A stretch of 64,000 bases of DNA from positions 1 through 64,000 of the forward strand of contig NZ_JANCPR020000052.1 in assembly GCF_028657195.3 (NCBI RefSeq), read 5' to 3'. The first letter of the stretch is position 1, and each line of letters begins with the position of its first letter. Both the position numbers and the translations under genes were made by a program. A model generated the notes under the pieces. The model did not search any database. It was given only the letters and a program-made list of their open reading frames with translations, and was not told where the DNA came from. Source of the DNA: Streptomyces iconiensis. Its GTDB lineage: Bacteria > Actinomycetota > Actinomycetes > Streptomycetales > Streptomycetaceae. Shown in pieces: positions 25,809 through 34,775 of the stretch.

Positions 25809-25838
25809 TGGCGAACCCTGGCGAACCCTGGCGAATAC
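25809..25838 (+). repeat. Three 10-bp direct repeats before Nsd-like gene
   Basis: TGGCGAACCC occurs twice head to tail, followed by TGGCGAATAC. The exact 10-bp period puts each copy on the same helix face. The third copy ends 58 bp before the GTG of the downstream regulator, so these could be iterated protein-binding sites in the divergent promoter region. Confidence 0.5.
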
Positions 25839-25896
25839 TCGCTCGCCCGTTGCGGGGAAGTTACTGTCAACTCAGCCGAGAACCTGGGGGCTTGAC

Positions 25897-27441
25897 GTGA
25901 CAAAGGGACCCAACGCACGCCTCGCGGACCTCTTCGGCCTCGCCGGCTGGTCCAAGGGCGAACTCGCCCGGCTCGTGAACCGGCAGGCGGCGGCCATGGG
26001 GCACCCGCAGCTCGCGACCGACACGTCGCGGGTGCGGCGTTGGATCGACACGGGGGAGACCCCGCGCGACCCGGTGCCCAAAGTGCTGGCGGCCCTTTTC
26101 ACCGAGCGACTCGGTCGTGTCGTGACCATCGAGGACCTCGGGTTCAGCAGGCCAGGGCAAGCGGGGAAGAGACAGCCCGCCGAGGGGCTGCCGCTGCCGC
26201 CCGGCCAAGTTGCCGCGGTCCTCACCGAATTCACGGGAATGGACCTCATGCTCAACCGACGCGGCTTGGTGGGCGCGGGCACCGCGCTCGCCGCAGGATC
26301 GGCACTCAGCAGTGCCCTGTACGACTGGATCAACGCTGACCCGGCAGCGGTCAGCGGAGCAGCGAACGCCCCCGGCGGAGCGGCCCACGCCGACCAGGCC
26401 GGCCATTCTGCCTCCGACCGTTACGAAGCGGCTCCCGTGGGAGCCCAGGAGATCGACGCGCTGGAACGCTCCGTCGAGGTCTTCCGCGCCTGGGACGCCC
26501 AGCGCGGCGGCGGACTCCAGCGCAAGGCCGTGGTGGGCCAGTTGAACGAGGTGGGAGGCATGCTCTCCTACCAGCACCCCGAGCACCACCAGCGCCGCCT
26601 GTGGAGCGTCGCGGCCAACCTCGCCGTGCTCGCGGGGTGGATGTCCCACGACGTCGGCATGGAACCCACGGCGCAGAAGTACTTCGTCATCGCGGCACAC
26701 GCCGCGCGGGAGGGCGGGGACCGCCCCCGCGCGGGAGAGGCGCTCTCCCGCGCCGCACGCCAGATGGTGCACCTGGGGCGCCCCGACGACGCACTGGACC
26801 TGATGGAGCTCGCCACGGCGGGTTCAGGCGACGAGGCGCAGCCCCGCAACCGCGCCATGCTCCACACCATCGAGGCGTGGGCCCTGGCGTCGATGGGGCG
26901 CGGCCAGGCGATGCGGCGCACCCTGGGCCGGGCCGAGGATCTGTTCGTGGCCGACAGGGGGAACGAGCCGCCGCCCACGTGGATGCAGATGTTCGACGAG
27001 GCGGATCTGCACGGTATGCAGGCTCTCGCCTTCCGCACCCTCGCCGAGCACGACCCGGGCGCGGCCAAGACGGCCGAACGGCACGCCAGGCGGGCGCTCG
27101 ATCTCCGCGTCGACGGAAGGCAGCGTTCCCAGATCTTCGACTACATCTCACTGGCCTCGGCCTGCTTCATCTCCGACGACCCGGAGCAGGCCGACCGTTA
27201 CGCGCGGCTCGCACTGCTCGACATCAACGAGAACTCCTCGCACCGCACCTGGGACAGGCTCAGGGACATGTACGGCCTCACCGAGCCGTACTCCGGGTTC
27301 CCCAAGATCGAGAGCCTGCGTGAGGAGCTGCGGGACGCCTTCCCCAGGAGCCCCAAACCCTCCAGGGACTCCAAAGAGGTCAGGGATCCCAGGCAGCTCA
27401 AGAACCTCGCCAGGGGGGTCAGAGGGATCAGGACCGTATGA
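25897..27441 (+). CDS. Nsd-like TPR regulatory protein
   Basis: This is a 514-aa cytoplasmic protein. The N-terminal ~90 residues form an Xre-like helix-turn-helix segment (GWSKGELARLVNRQA, then TSRVRRWIDTGETPRDPVP). A short Ala/Gly-rich linker and a long helical TPR-like region follow. It resembles the NsdA/NsdB group of Streptomyces regulators that restrain antibiotic production and sporulation. I recall this by overall pattern and cannot decide which member it is, so no symbol is given. The start is GTG with CTGGGGG six bases upstream. Ten-bp direct repeats lie in its upstream region. Confidence 0.82.
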   Translation: MTKGPNARLADLFGLAGWSKGELARLVNRQAAAMGHPQLATDTSRVRRWIDTGETPRDPVPKVLAALFTERLGRVVTIEDLGFSRPGQAGKRQPAEGLPLPPGQVAAVLTEFTGMDLMLNRRGLVGAGTALAAGSALSSALYDWINADPAAVSGAANAPGGAAHADQAGHSASDRYEAAPVGAQEIDALERSVEVFRAWDAQRGGGLQRKAVVGQLNEVGGMLSYQHPEHHQRRLWSVAANLAVLAGWMSHDVGMEPTAQKYFVIAAHAAREGGDRPRAGEALSRAARQMVHLGRPDDALDLMELATAGSGDEAQPRNRAMLHTIEAWALASMGRGQAMRRTLGRAEDLFVADRGNEPPPTWMQMFDEADLHGMQALAFRTLAEHDPGAAKTAERHARRALDLRVDGRQRSQIFDYISLASACFISDDPEQADRYARLALLDINENSSHRTWDRLRDMYGLTEPYSGFPKIESLREELRDAFPRSPKPSRDSKEVRDPRQLKNLARGVRGIRTV

Positions 27442-27513
27442 GCCCCGCCCCGTAGCACCGTGCGCCATGCCCAACGGGGGCAGGGGCTCACGTGTGCGCC
27501 TGCGACACCGGGG

Positions 27514-29046
27514 TCAGGGGCTCACTCGCGCGACCAACACGCAGGCGTCGTCCTCGCGTTCCCTGTCACCGAACTCCTCGGCGACCGCGCGGACACACTC
27601 CTGCGCCGTACGCGCGGAAGCGAAGCGGGAAGCGAGACCGAGCAGGCGCTCGGCGCCCGTTCGGGGCTCCTCCCCGTGAGGACCCCGGCTCAACTGCTCG
27701 CTGCGCGGCGCGAGTCCGTCGGTGTGCAGCACCAGCAGGTCCCCGGGCTCAAGACGCTCGGTGCGCTGTCCGTACGCCGCACCGGAGGTCACGCCCAGCA
27801 GTACGCCCTCGGGCCGGTCCAGCACCCGCGCGGCGCCGTCGCGGAAGAGCAGCGGCGCCGGGTGCCCCGCCTGTGACCAGGTCAGCTCGCGGGAGCGCGG
27901 GGCATAGCGGCAGCACACCGCGCTCCCCAGGGCCGGCTGGGCCGCCGAGTCCAGCAGCTCGTTGAGGTGCTCCATCAGAGGGCCGGGGCCGATCCCGGCG
28001 ACGGCCATGCCGCGCACGGCGCCCAGCAGCATCGCCATGCCCGAGGTGGCCGCGACGCCGTGCCCTGTCAGATCGCCCGCCGTCAGCAGCGTGGAGCCGT
28101 CGGGCAGTTCCATGGCGTCGTACCAGTCACCGCCGATCAATGCGCCCGTCGCCGAAGGGAGATAGTGCGCCGCGAGATCGAGGGTTCCCGTCGCCTGCCC
28201 CTCGCCGTGCGGGAAGCGCAGCGAGCCCCGCCAGGGCGGCAGCACGGCTTCTTGCAGATCGACCGCCAGCTTCCGTTCGGCCTGTGCGAGGTGCCGCTCG
28301 CGCTGGAGCGTGTCACGGGACTCGCCCACGGCCAGCTCGCTGCGCCGCAGTTCGCTCACGTCACGGAGCACGGCCCACATGGACGCTGTGCCTCCGTCCT
28401 CGTCGAGCACCGGCTCGCCCACCATGTGCAGCGTGCGTACCGAGCCGTCGGGCCGTACGAGGCGGAACTCCCTGTCGATCGCCCGGCCGTCCACCAGGCA
28501 GTCCGTGAACGCGGTGGCCAGCGCCGGCTGGTCCTCCGCCACCACCCACGAGGGCAGCTCGTCGAGGGAGAGGGGACCGTCCTCCGGGGTCCTGCCGAAG
28601 ATGCCGTACAGCTCGTCCGACCACGACACCTCGTCGGTGAGGAGGTTCCAGTCGGCGCTGCCCACCCGCCCCACCAGCGCGGACGGGGCTCCGGGAGCGG
28701 CCAGAGGCGGGGCCGCGTATGCCGCACCCACGGCGCTGTCCCGGTCGGCGTGCTGCCCCGTGGCGCCAGGGGGGGTGTCGTCGGTCTCCTGCGGCAGGCC
28801 CTCGCGCAGCTGGTCGAGATGGCCGTTGAGATCGTCGAGCTGGTGCACGGCCAGGTCGCACAGCGCGCGCTGCCAGCGCCGGCGGGGGTCGGGTGCGCCG
28901 TCCAGGCCCTCGTCGTCGCCCCCCGCTCCGCGCCGCACGGCGTCAACTCCGCCGCGTAGTCTGCGAGTCTGCGAGATCAGGGCGTCCAGCGCGCCGCGCT
29001 CCGGAGGCTGTGCGTCCGAGCGGTCCGCATGGAGGTGAGACGGCAT
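27514..29046 (-). CDS. PAS-domain PP2C-type (SpoIIE-like) serine phosphatase
   Basis: This is a 510-aa cytoplasmic signalling phosphatase. A helical N-terminal region (about 1-90) precedes a PAS domain (about 130-245, with the PAC-like VLRDVSELRRSE end). A linker helix and a SpoIIE/PP2C domain follow, with GGDWYDAMEL, TAGDLTGHGVAAT and the closing REDDACVLVARV, which provide the metal-binding aspartates. Such proteins dephosphorylate anti-sigma-factor antagonists. No anti-sigma partner lies beside it. The start is the ATG after GGAG six bases upstream; the longer in-frame reading to 29205 is unsupported. It is divergent from the HEAT-repeat gene. Confidence 0.9.
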   Translation of the reverse strand: MPSHLHADRSDAQPPERGALDALISQTRRLRGGVDAVRRGAGGDDEGLDGAPDPRRRWQRALCDLAVHQLDDLNGHLDQLREGLPQETDDTPPGATGQHADRDSAVGAAYAAPPLAAPGAPSALVGRVGSADWNLLTDEVSWSDELYGIFGRTPEDGPLSLDELPSWVVAEDQPALATAFTDCLVDGRAIDREFRLVRPDGSVRTLHMVGEPVLDEDGGTASMWAVLRDVSELRRSELAVGESRDTLQRERHLAQAERKLAVDLQEAVLPPWRGSLRFPHGEGQATGTLDLAAHYLPSATGALIGGDWYDAMELPDGSTLLTAGDLTGHGVAATSGMAMLLGAVRGMAVAGIGPGPLMEHLNELLDSAAQPALGSAVCCRYAPRSRELTWSQAGHPAPLLFRDGAARVLDRPEGVLLGVTSGAAYGQRTERLEPGDLLVLHTDGLAPRSEQLSRGPHGEEPRTGAERLLGLASRFASARTAQECVRAVAEEFGDREREDDACVLVARVSP

Positions 29047-29225
29047 CGAAGTCTCCGATACGGGTGAGGGTCGGTTACGACTGTCGCACAGCCTGCGACG
29101 GGCCGTAAGGGATTTGGCAACACCCGGTTCGGTGGTGCTTCCGTCATATGTCCTCGGATCCCGTTTCGTACCGACCGGTCGGGCCCGGGTCGGCGGAACG
29201 TGCACTTCCGGGTAGGCTCCGCCTC

Positions 29226-29256
29226 TTGACCAGTCACTGACCCCTTGGAGTAAAAC
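29226..29256 (+). promoter_or_regulatory. Candidate promoter for HEAT-repeat gene
   Basis: TTGACC (29226-29231) and TAAAAC (29251-29256) are separated by 19 bp, within the range used by Streptomyces vegetative promoters. It would give a leader of about 70 bases that includes the inverted repeat at 29293-29313. Confidence 0.35.
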
Positions 29257-29292
29257 CCAGGAGTAGAAACCTGGTCACCGGCAAGAATGGCG

Positions 29293-29313
29293 GGCAACGG
29301 AAATCCCGTTGCC
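29293..29313. promoter_or_regulatory. Inverted repeat in leader of HEAT-repeat gene
   Basis: Perfect eight-base arms GGCAACGG and CCGTTGCC surround AAATC, 20 bp before the ATG. It could be an operator or an mRNA hairpin; the ATG itself has no clear ribosome-binding site. Confidence 0.5.
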
Positions 29314-29333
29314 AGTCGAATACCCCGCACCGG

Positions 29334-30818
29334 ATGCTGACTCTTATGTTCGTCGATTCCGTCGATTCAGACATAGCGCCCAGCGGCACGTTGCTCGGCC
29401 TCCTTCAGCGAGGCCGCGGTGACGGGACGCTGCACGCCCTCGCGGCGCCGCGCTCCGAAGCGCTCAGCGCGCTTCGGCACTGCCTCCTGCACGACCCCAG
29501 GCGCGACTGGCAGATCGAGCACCGCTCCTTGTATTACGCCCGCCTCCACAGGGAGCTGGACGCCGGGCTCGACGACATCGAAAAGCACCTCCTCGACCCC
29601 GAGGACCTCCTGTGCACGCCGGAGGAGGCCGAGGCCCGCACGGGCCTCGCACTCTCCGTACTGGGCCACCTCGCCTCCTACGCCCAGACCCACGGCTCGC
29701 CCGCCGACGGCAACGCACCCCTGCGCCTGCTGCGCCGCTACGCCACCACGGGCGCGAACTGGCAATGGGCGCTCGACGAGCTGGCCGTCAGGGACGAGGA
29801 CGCGGGCCTGCGCATCCTGGGCCCCGCGATCCTCGCCCGCTTCCCCGTGACCCCCGAGGGCGACGCGGCGCTGGCGGCAGCGGCACGGGAAGCGTTCGAG
29901 CCCCGCCCCTGGCGGCTGTGGGCCGAGGACCCCGCACACCCCCAGCAGGCCGAGCGGCTGCGGCAGGTCCAGGAGCGCGGCTCCTTCGACCGCTGGCAGC
30001 AGCAGATGCGCAGCCCAGGGCCCCGTCCGGGGTGGAGCGTGCGCGAGATCCTCGACTGGGCGCAGGACGGCTACGACCAGCACCCCCGCCAGCACCGGGA
30101 GTCCGCGGCTGCGCGCTGCCTGGCGGCCGTTGCCGGGATCGAGGAGCGCGCCGAGCTGATCGCCGCCGCACGCGGCCCCCGCGAGGCCGCCCGTGCCGCC
30201 GCGCTGCGGCACCTCGCCGACCGTAACGATCCCGACATCCTCGACCTCATCGAGGAGGCGGCGGCCGAACCGGTGGAGGCCGTCTCGCGCTCCGCGCTCT
30301 CCTCCTTCGCCCGTATGCGCTCACTGGCCGCGCTCGAACGCGCCAGGCGCTGGGCAGCGGCCCCCGAGGGAACGCTGCCCGAGGGCCTCGCCACCGTCGC
30401 GGGCGAGATGCTCGCCTGCAGAGGCGGGCGGCAGGACGCCGACGCCGTCCTCGCCGCGCTGCGCCGTACGGTCAGGCTCGAAGGCCCCGACAGCGAGGCG
30501 CTGTGGCCGCTCGTGGACGGCGCCGGACGCCTCACGATCGCCTGCGCCGCGCCCATCCTGCGCCACGTCTACCGCGAGACCGCCTCCTCCCAGCTGCGCG
30601 GACGCGCGGCGCGTGCCCTCGCGGCCACCGACCCCTCCTTCCCGGCGGGCTTCGCCATCGAGTGCCTGTGGGACTGCGAGGAGGCGACCCGGGAGGTCGC
30701 CGCGCAGCACGCCACGACCGGTGACGCACGCGTCGTCGAGCGCCTGCGCAGGCTCGCCGCCGACCCCGCCGAGCAAGAGGGCGTCCAGTCCGCCGTACGA
30801 GGCCGCCTCAGCCCCTGA
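29334..30818 (+). CDS. HEAT-repeat-like helical protein
   Basis: This is a 494-aa protein made almost wholly of short paired helices with the Ala/Leu/Arg spacing of HEAT or PBS-lyase-type repeats, most regular after residue ~240 (AARCLAAVAGIEERAELIAAA, ARAAALRHLADRND and similar units). No enzyme motif, membrane segment or signal peptide is visible. Such solenoids usually bind proteins or nucleic acids. The start could be ATG 29334 or ATG 29346; neither has a good ribosome site, so a leaderless or hairpin-controlled start is possible. It is divergent from the phosphatase gene. Function unknown. Confidence 0.78.
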   Translation: MLTLMFVDSVDSDIAPSGTLLGLLQRGRGDGTLHALAAPRSEALSALRHCLLHDPRRDWQIEHRSLYYARLHRELDAGLDDIEKHLLDPEDLLCTPEEAEARTGLALSVLGHLASYAQTHGSPADGNAPLRLLRRYATTGANWQWALDELAVRDEDAGLRILGPAILARFPVTPEGDAALAAAAREAFEPRPWRLWAEDPAHPQQAERLRQVQERGSFDRWQQQMRSPGPRPGWSVREILDWAQDGYDQHPRQHRESAAARCLAAVAGIEERAELIAAARGPREAARAAALRHLADRNDPDILDLIEEAAAEPVEAVSRSALSSFARMRSLAALERARRWAAAPEGTLPEGLATVAGEMLACRGGRQDADAVLAALRRTVRLEGPDSEALWPLVDGAGRLTIACAAPILRHVYRETASSQLRGRAARALAATDPSFPAGFAIECLWDCEEATREVAAQHATTGDARVVERLRRLAADPAEQEGVQSAVRGRLSP

Positions 30819-30845
30819 CCCCTCACGGGACACCCCTCACCGCAC

Positions 30846-30950
30846 GACTTTCCGGGCGCCGGACCCCCTTCCCGCCCCCTGACCTTCCGGGCCCGGCACC
30901 CCCTTTCCGTCCCGTGACCTTCTCGGCGCCGTAACCCCCTTTCCGAGGGA
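30846..30950 (+). repeat. Three 35-bp tandem repeats before 5-oxoprolinase gene
   Basis: Three imperfect units of exactly 35 bp (30846-30880, 30881-30915, 30916-30950) each begin GACxTT, pass through a CGGGC or CGGCGCC core and then a CCCCCTT block. They fill more than half of the 195-bp gap between the HEAT gene and 5-oxoprolinase. No gene fits there. Confidence 0.75.
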
Positions 30951-31013
30951 GGGGGTGCGGGTGCGGCTTTCGGCACCTTTGCCTCGCCGGGCAACCCCCT
31001 GGGGCGGGGCACC

Positions 31014-34000
31014 ATGGGACGCATGGATGCGCGGTGGGAGTTCTGGGTGGACAGGGGCGGGACGTTCACGGACGTCGTCGGGCGGCGTCCGGACGGCTCG
31101 CTGGTGACGGAGAAGGTGCTGTCGCACGACCCGGCCCGTCAGGGCCGCGACGCGGCGGTCGTGGGGATCAGGCGGTTGCTCGGGACACCGCAGGACGCAC
31201 CCGTTCCGGTGGAGCGGATCGAGGCTGTCAAGATGGGCACGACCGTGGCGACCAACGCGCTGCTGGAGCGCAAGGGCGAGCCGACGGTGCTGCTCACCAC
31301 GCGCGGCTTCCGGGACGCGCTCCGTATCGCGTACCAGAACAGGCCGCGCATCTTCGACCGCCGCATCCTGCTGCCCGAGGCGCTCTACGACCGCGTGGTC
31401 GAGGTGCCGGAGCGGATGGGCGTCGAGGGTGACACCGTGCTGCCGCTGGACTCGGAGGCGACGGCGGCTGCACTGCGCGCGGCGTACGCGGACGGCCTCC
31501 GCAGCGCCGCCGTCGTCCTGATGCACGCCTACCGGCACCCCGCACACGAACGCGAGGTGGCACGTATCGCGCGCGAGTGCGGGTTCACGCAGGTGAGCTG
31601 CTCGCACGAGGTCAGCCCGCTCATCAAGCTGGTGCCGCGCGGCGACACCACCGTGGTCGACGCGTATCTCTCGCCCGTGCTGCGCCGCTACATCGACGAG
31701 GTGGCGAGCGAACTGCGGGGCGTGCGGCTGATGTTCATGCAGTCGAACGGAGGGCTGCGCGAGGCGGGGCACTTCCGTGGCAAGGACGCGGTGCTCTCGG
31801 GTCCCGCGGGCGGGGTCGTGGGCATGGCGCGCAGCTGTGCGGAGGTCGGCCACGACCGGGTGGTGGGCTTCGACATGGGCGGCACCTCGACCGATGTGTC
31901 GCACTACGCGGGCGAGTTGGAGCGGGTGTTCGGTACCCAGGTCGCGGGGGTGCGGATGCGGGCGCCCATGATGGACATCCACACCGTCGCGGCCGGCGGC
32001 GGCTCGGTGCTGCACTTCGACGGCGCCCGCTACCGTGTCGGTCCTGACTCGGCAGGCGCCGTTCCCGGGCCCGCCTGCTACCGGCGCGGTGGGCCGCTGA
32101 CCGTCACCGACGCGAACGTGATGCTGGGGCGGATCCAGCCGGCGCACTTCCCCCCGGTGTTCGGCCCCGAGGGCGACAGGCCCCTGGACGGCGACACCGT
32201 GACGGAGCAGTTCGCGCGGCTCGCCGAGCGGACAGGTGACGGGCGCACGCCGGAGCAGGTCGCCGCCGGGTTCCTGGAGATCGCCGTACTCAACATGGCG
32301 AACGCGGTGAAGAAGATCTCCGTGCAGCGTGGCCACGACATCACGCGTTACGCGCTGGCCAGCTTCGGCGGCGCCGGAGGCCAGCACGCCTGCGCCGTGG
32401 CCGACGCGCTCGGCGTCAGCACCGTCGTCGTGCCGCCGCTCGCCGGGGTGCTGTCGGCCTACGGCATCGGCGTCGCGGACGCGACCGCGCTGCGCGAGCG
32501 CTCGGTCGAGGCCGAGCTGACGGACGAACTCCTCGCAGACGTACGGGAGTTGTGCGCCGACCTGGAGCGCGGGACGCGCGAGGAGCTGCGCGCCGACGGC
32601 GTGCCCGACAGCGCCATCAGCACCGAGGCACGCCTCCAGCTGCGGTACGCGGGCACGGACGCCCCGCTCACCGTCGCGCTGGGCGAGGCGGCCACCATGG
32701 CGGAGGACTTCGCGGCCGAGCACCGTGCGCGTTACGGCTTCACCATGGACAAGTCCCTGGTCGTCGCGACCGCTGTGGCCGAGGCGACCGGCAGGGCCGG
32801 GCCCGTCACGGCGCACCCCGTGATGCCGGAGCCGGGCGAGGGCAGCCCCGAACCCGCCGACCGCGTCCGCATGTTCACGGGCGGGCGCTGGCGGGACACC
32901 CCGCTGTACCGGCGCGAGGACGTGCGCCCGGGGCAGCGCGTGGAGGGGCCGGCCGTCCTCGCCGAGGCGGACGCCACCACCGTGGTGGACCCGGGCTGGG
33001 AGGCGGTCGCCGATCCGCACGGGCATCTGCTGCTGACCCGGGTGCGCGCGCGGGAGACGGCCTCCGCGATCGGTACGGAGGTCGACCCCGTACGTCTGGA
33101 GGTGTTCAACAACCTGTTCATGGCCATCGCCGAACAGATGGGCGTGCGCCTGGAGAACACCGCGCACTCGGTCAACATCAAGGAACGCCTGGACTTCTCC
33201 TGCGCGCTGTTCGACCCCGAGGGCAACCTCATCGCCAACGCGCCCCACATCCCCGTGCACCTGGGCTCGATGGGCGAGTCCATCAAGGAGGTGCTGCGGC
33301 GCAACGAGGGCACGATGCGGCCCGGCGACGTCTACGCCATCAACGACCCGTACCACGGCGGCACCCACCTGCCCGATGTCACCGTCGTCACGCCCGTCTT
33401 CGGGGACGGCGAGCGGGAAGGTGACGCCACGTCAGGGGGTGGCGGTGGGGCCGGAGAAGACGGCGGGGGCGAGCGGCTGCTGTTTCTCGTCGCCTCGCGC
33501 GGTCACCATGCGGAGATCGGCGGCCTCAGCCCGGGTTCCATGCCCGCGTTCAGCAGCACGGTCGAGGAGGAGGGCGTCCTGTTCGACAACTGGCCGCTCG
33601 TGAGCGGGGGAAGCCTGCGCGAGGACGCGACGCGCGAACTGCTCACCTCGGCGCGCTACCCCTCCCGCGACCCGGACACCAACCTCGCCGATCTGCGCGC
33701 GCAGATCGCCGCCAACGAGAAGGGCATCGCCGAACTGCGCCGGATGACCGAGCAGTTCGGCCTCGATGTCGTCCAGGCGTACATGGGGCACGTGCGCGAC
33801 AACGCCGAGGAATCCGTACGCCGCATCATCGCCACCCTCAGCGACGGCTCGTACACGTACGAGACCGACAGTGGCGCCGTCATCCGCCTCGCCGTCACCG
33901 TCGACCGCGAACGCCGTACGGCCCTGCTCGACTTCACCGGTACCTCCGCGCAGCGCGACGACAACCTCAACGCGCCCAGCTCCGTGGTGCTGGCCGCCGT

Positions 34001-34688
34001 CCTCTACGTCTTCCGTACCCTCGTCGCCGACGACATCCCGCTCAACAGCGGCTGCCTCACCCCGCTCGACGTCCGTATCCCGGAGGGCTCCATGCTCGCG
34101 CCCACCTACCCCGCCGCGACCGTCGCGGGCAACGTCGAGACCTCACAGGCCGTCACCGGAACCCTCTACGCCGCGCTCGGGGCGCAGGCCGAGGGGTCGG
34201 GCACCATGAACAACGTCACGTTCGGCAACGAGCGGGTGCAGTACTACGAGACCGTCGCCAGCGGCTCGGGAGCGGGCGACGGCTTCGACGGTGCCGACGC
34301 GGTGCAGACCCATATGACCAACTCCCGCCTCACCGACCCCGAAGTCCTGGAGTTCCGCTACCCGGTGCGCGTCGAGGACTTCCATGTGCGCGCGGCCAGC
34401 GGTGGCGAGGGCCGCTGGCGCGGCGGCGACGGGGTCGTCCGCAGGCTGCGCTTCCTGGAACCCGTCACCGTCGCCCTGCTCACGGGACACCGCCGCGTCG
34501 CGCCGTACGGCATGGCGGGCGGCGGCCCCGGCGCACTCGGCAGCAACGCCGTCGAGCGCGCCGACGGGCGCGGAACGGAACCCCTTGAGGGGCGGGACAC
34601 GGCCGAACTCGCCGCCGGGGACGTGCTGGTGCTCCACACCCCGGGAGGCGGCGGCTACGGCAGCCCGGACGGGCGCCGAAGCGGCTGA
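31014..34688 (+). CDS. 5-oxoprolinase (ATP-hydrolysing), fused HyuA/HyuB type
   Basis: This 1224-aa protein covers both hydantoinase/oxoprolinase halves. The HyuA-like half (about 1-690) has DRGGTFTDVVG at the start, KMGTTVATNAL, the GFDMGGTSTDVS nucleotide-binding motif and FGGAGGQHA. The HyuB-like half (about 690-1224) starts DPVRLEVFNNLFMAIAEQMG and has NDPYHGGTHLPDV and SRGHHAEIGG. The fused form is typical of 5-oxo-L-proline hydrolysis to glutamate with ATP. A Gly-rich insertion of about 20 residues interrupts the HyuB half near residue 805. The start has only a weak ribosome site; ATG 31023 is possible. A GntR gene and an MFS transporter nearby suggest a small import-and-use module. Confidence 0.92.
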   Translation: MGRMDARWEFWVDRGGTFTDVVGRRPDGSLVTEKVLSHDPARQGRDAAVVGIRRLLGTPQDAPVPVERIEAVKMGTTVATNALLERKGEPTVLLTTRGFRDALRIAYQNRPRIFDRRILLPEALYDRVVEVPERMGVEGDTVLPLDSEATAAALRAAYADGLRSAAVVLMHAYRHPAHEREVARIARECGFTQVSCSHEVSPLIKLVPRGDTTVVDAYLSPVLRRYIDEVASELRGVRLMFMQSNGGLREAGHFRGKDAVLSGPAGGVVGMARSCAEVGHDRVVGFDMGGTSTDVSHYAGELERVFGTQVAGVRMRAPMMDIHTVAAGGGSVLHFDGARYRVGPDSAGAVPGPACYRRGGPLTVTDANVMLGRIQPAHFPPVFGPEGDRPLDGDTVTEQFARLAERTGDGRTPEQVAAGFLEIAVLNMANAVKKISVQRGHDITRYALASFGGAGGQHACAVADALGVSTVVVPPLAGVLSAYGIGVADATALRERSVEAELTDELLADVRELCADLERGTREELRADGVPDSAISTEARLQLRYAGTDAPLTVALGEAATMAEDFAAEHRARYGFTMDKSLVVATAVAEATGRAGPVTAHPVMPEPGEGSPEPADRVRMFTGGRWRDTPLYRREDVRPGQRVEGPAVLAEADATTVVDPGWEAVADPHGHLLLTRVRARETASAIGTEVDPVRLEVFNNLFMAIAEQMGVRLENTAHSVNIKERLDFSCALFDPEGNLIANAPHIPVHLGSMGESIKEVLRRNEGTMRPGDVYAINDPYHGGTHLPDVTVVTPVFGDGEREGDATSGGGGGAGEDGGGERLLFLVASRGHHAEIGGLSPGSMPAFSSTVEEEGVLFDNWPLVSGGSLREDATRELLTSARYPSRDPDTNLADLRAQIAANEKGIAELRRMTEQFGLDVVQAYMGHVRDNAEESVRRIIATLSDGSYTYETDSGAVIRLAVTVDRERRTALLDFTGTSAQRDDNLNAPSSVVLAAVLYVFRTLVADDIPLNSGCLTPLDVRIPEGSMLAPTYPAATVAGNVETSQAVTGTLYAALGAQAEGSGTMNNVTFGNERVQYYETVASGSGAGDGFDGADAVQTHMTNSRLTDPEVLEFRYPVRVEDFHVRAASGGEGRWRGGDGVVRRLRFLEPVTVALLTGHRRVAPYGMAGGGPGALGSNAVERADGRGTEPLEGRDTAELAAGDVLVLHTPGGGGYGSPDGRRSG

Positions 34689-34702
34689 ACGCACGCCCGT
34701 GC

Positions 34703-34739
34703 CCTTCCCCCCTCCCCCCGCCTGCACGAGGGGGGAAGG
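34703..34739. terminator. Hairpin between convergent 5-oxoprolinase and MFS genes
   Basis: Twelve-base perfect arms (CCTTCCCCCCTC and its complement) with a 13-base loop lie 14 bp after the 5-oxoprolinase stop and 36 bp after the MFS stop on the other strand. It is well placed to terminate both transcripts. Confidence 0.7.
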
Positions 34740-34775
34740 ACACAGGCGTGAGCCCGCCCGTCGGCGGGTGTCCGC

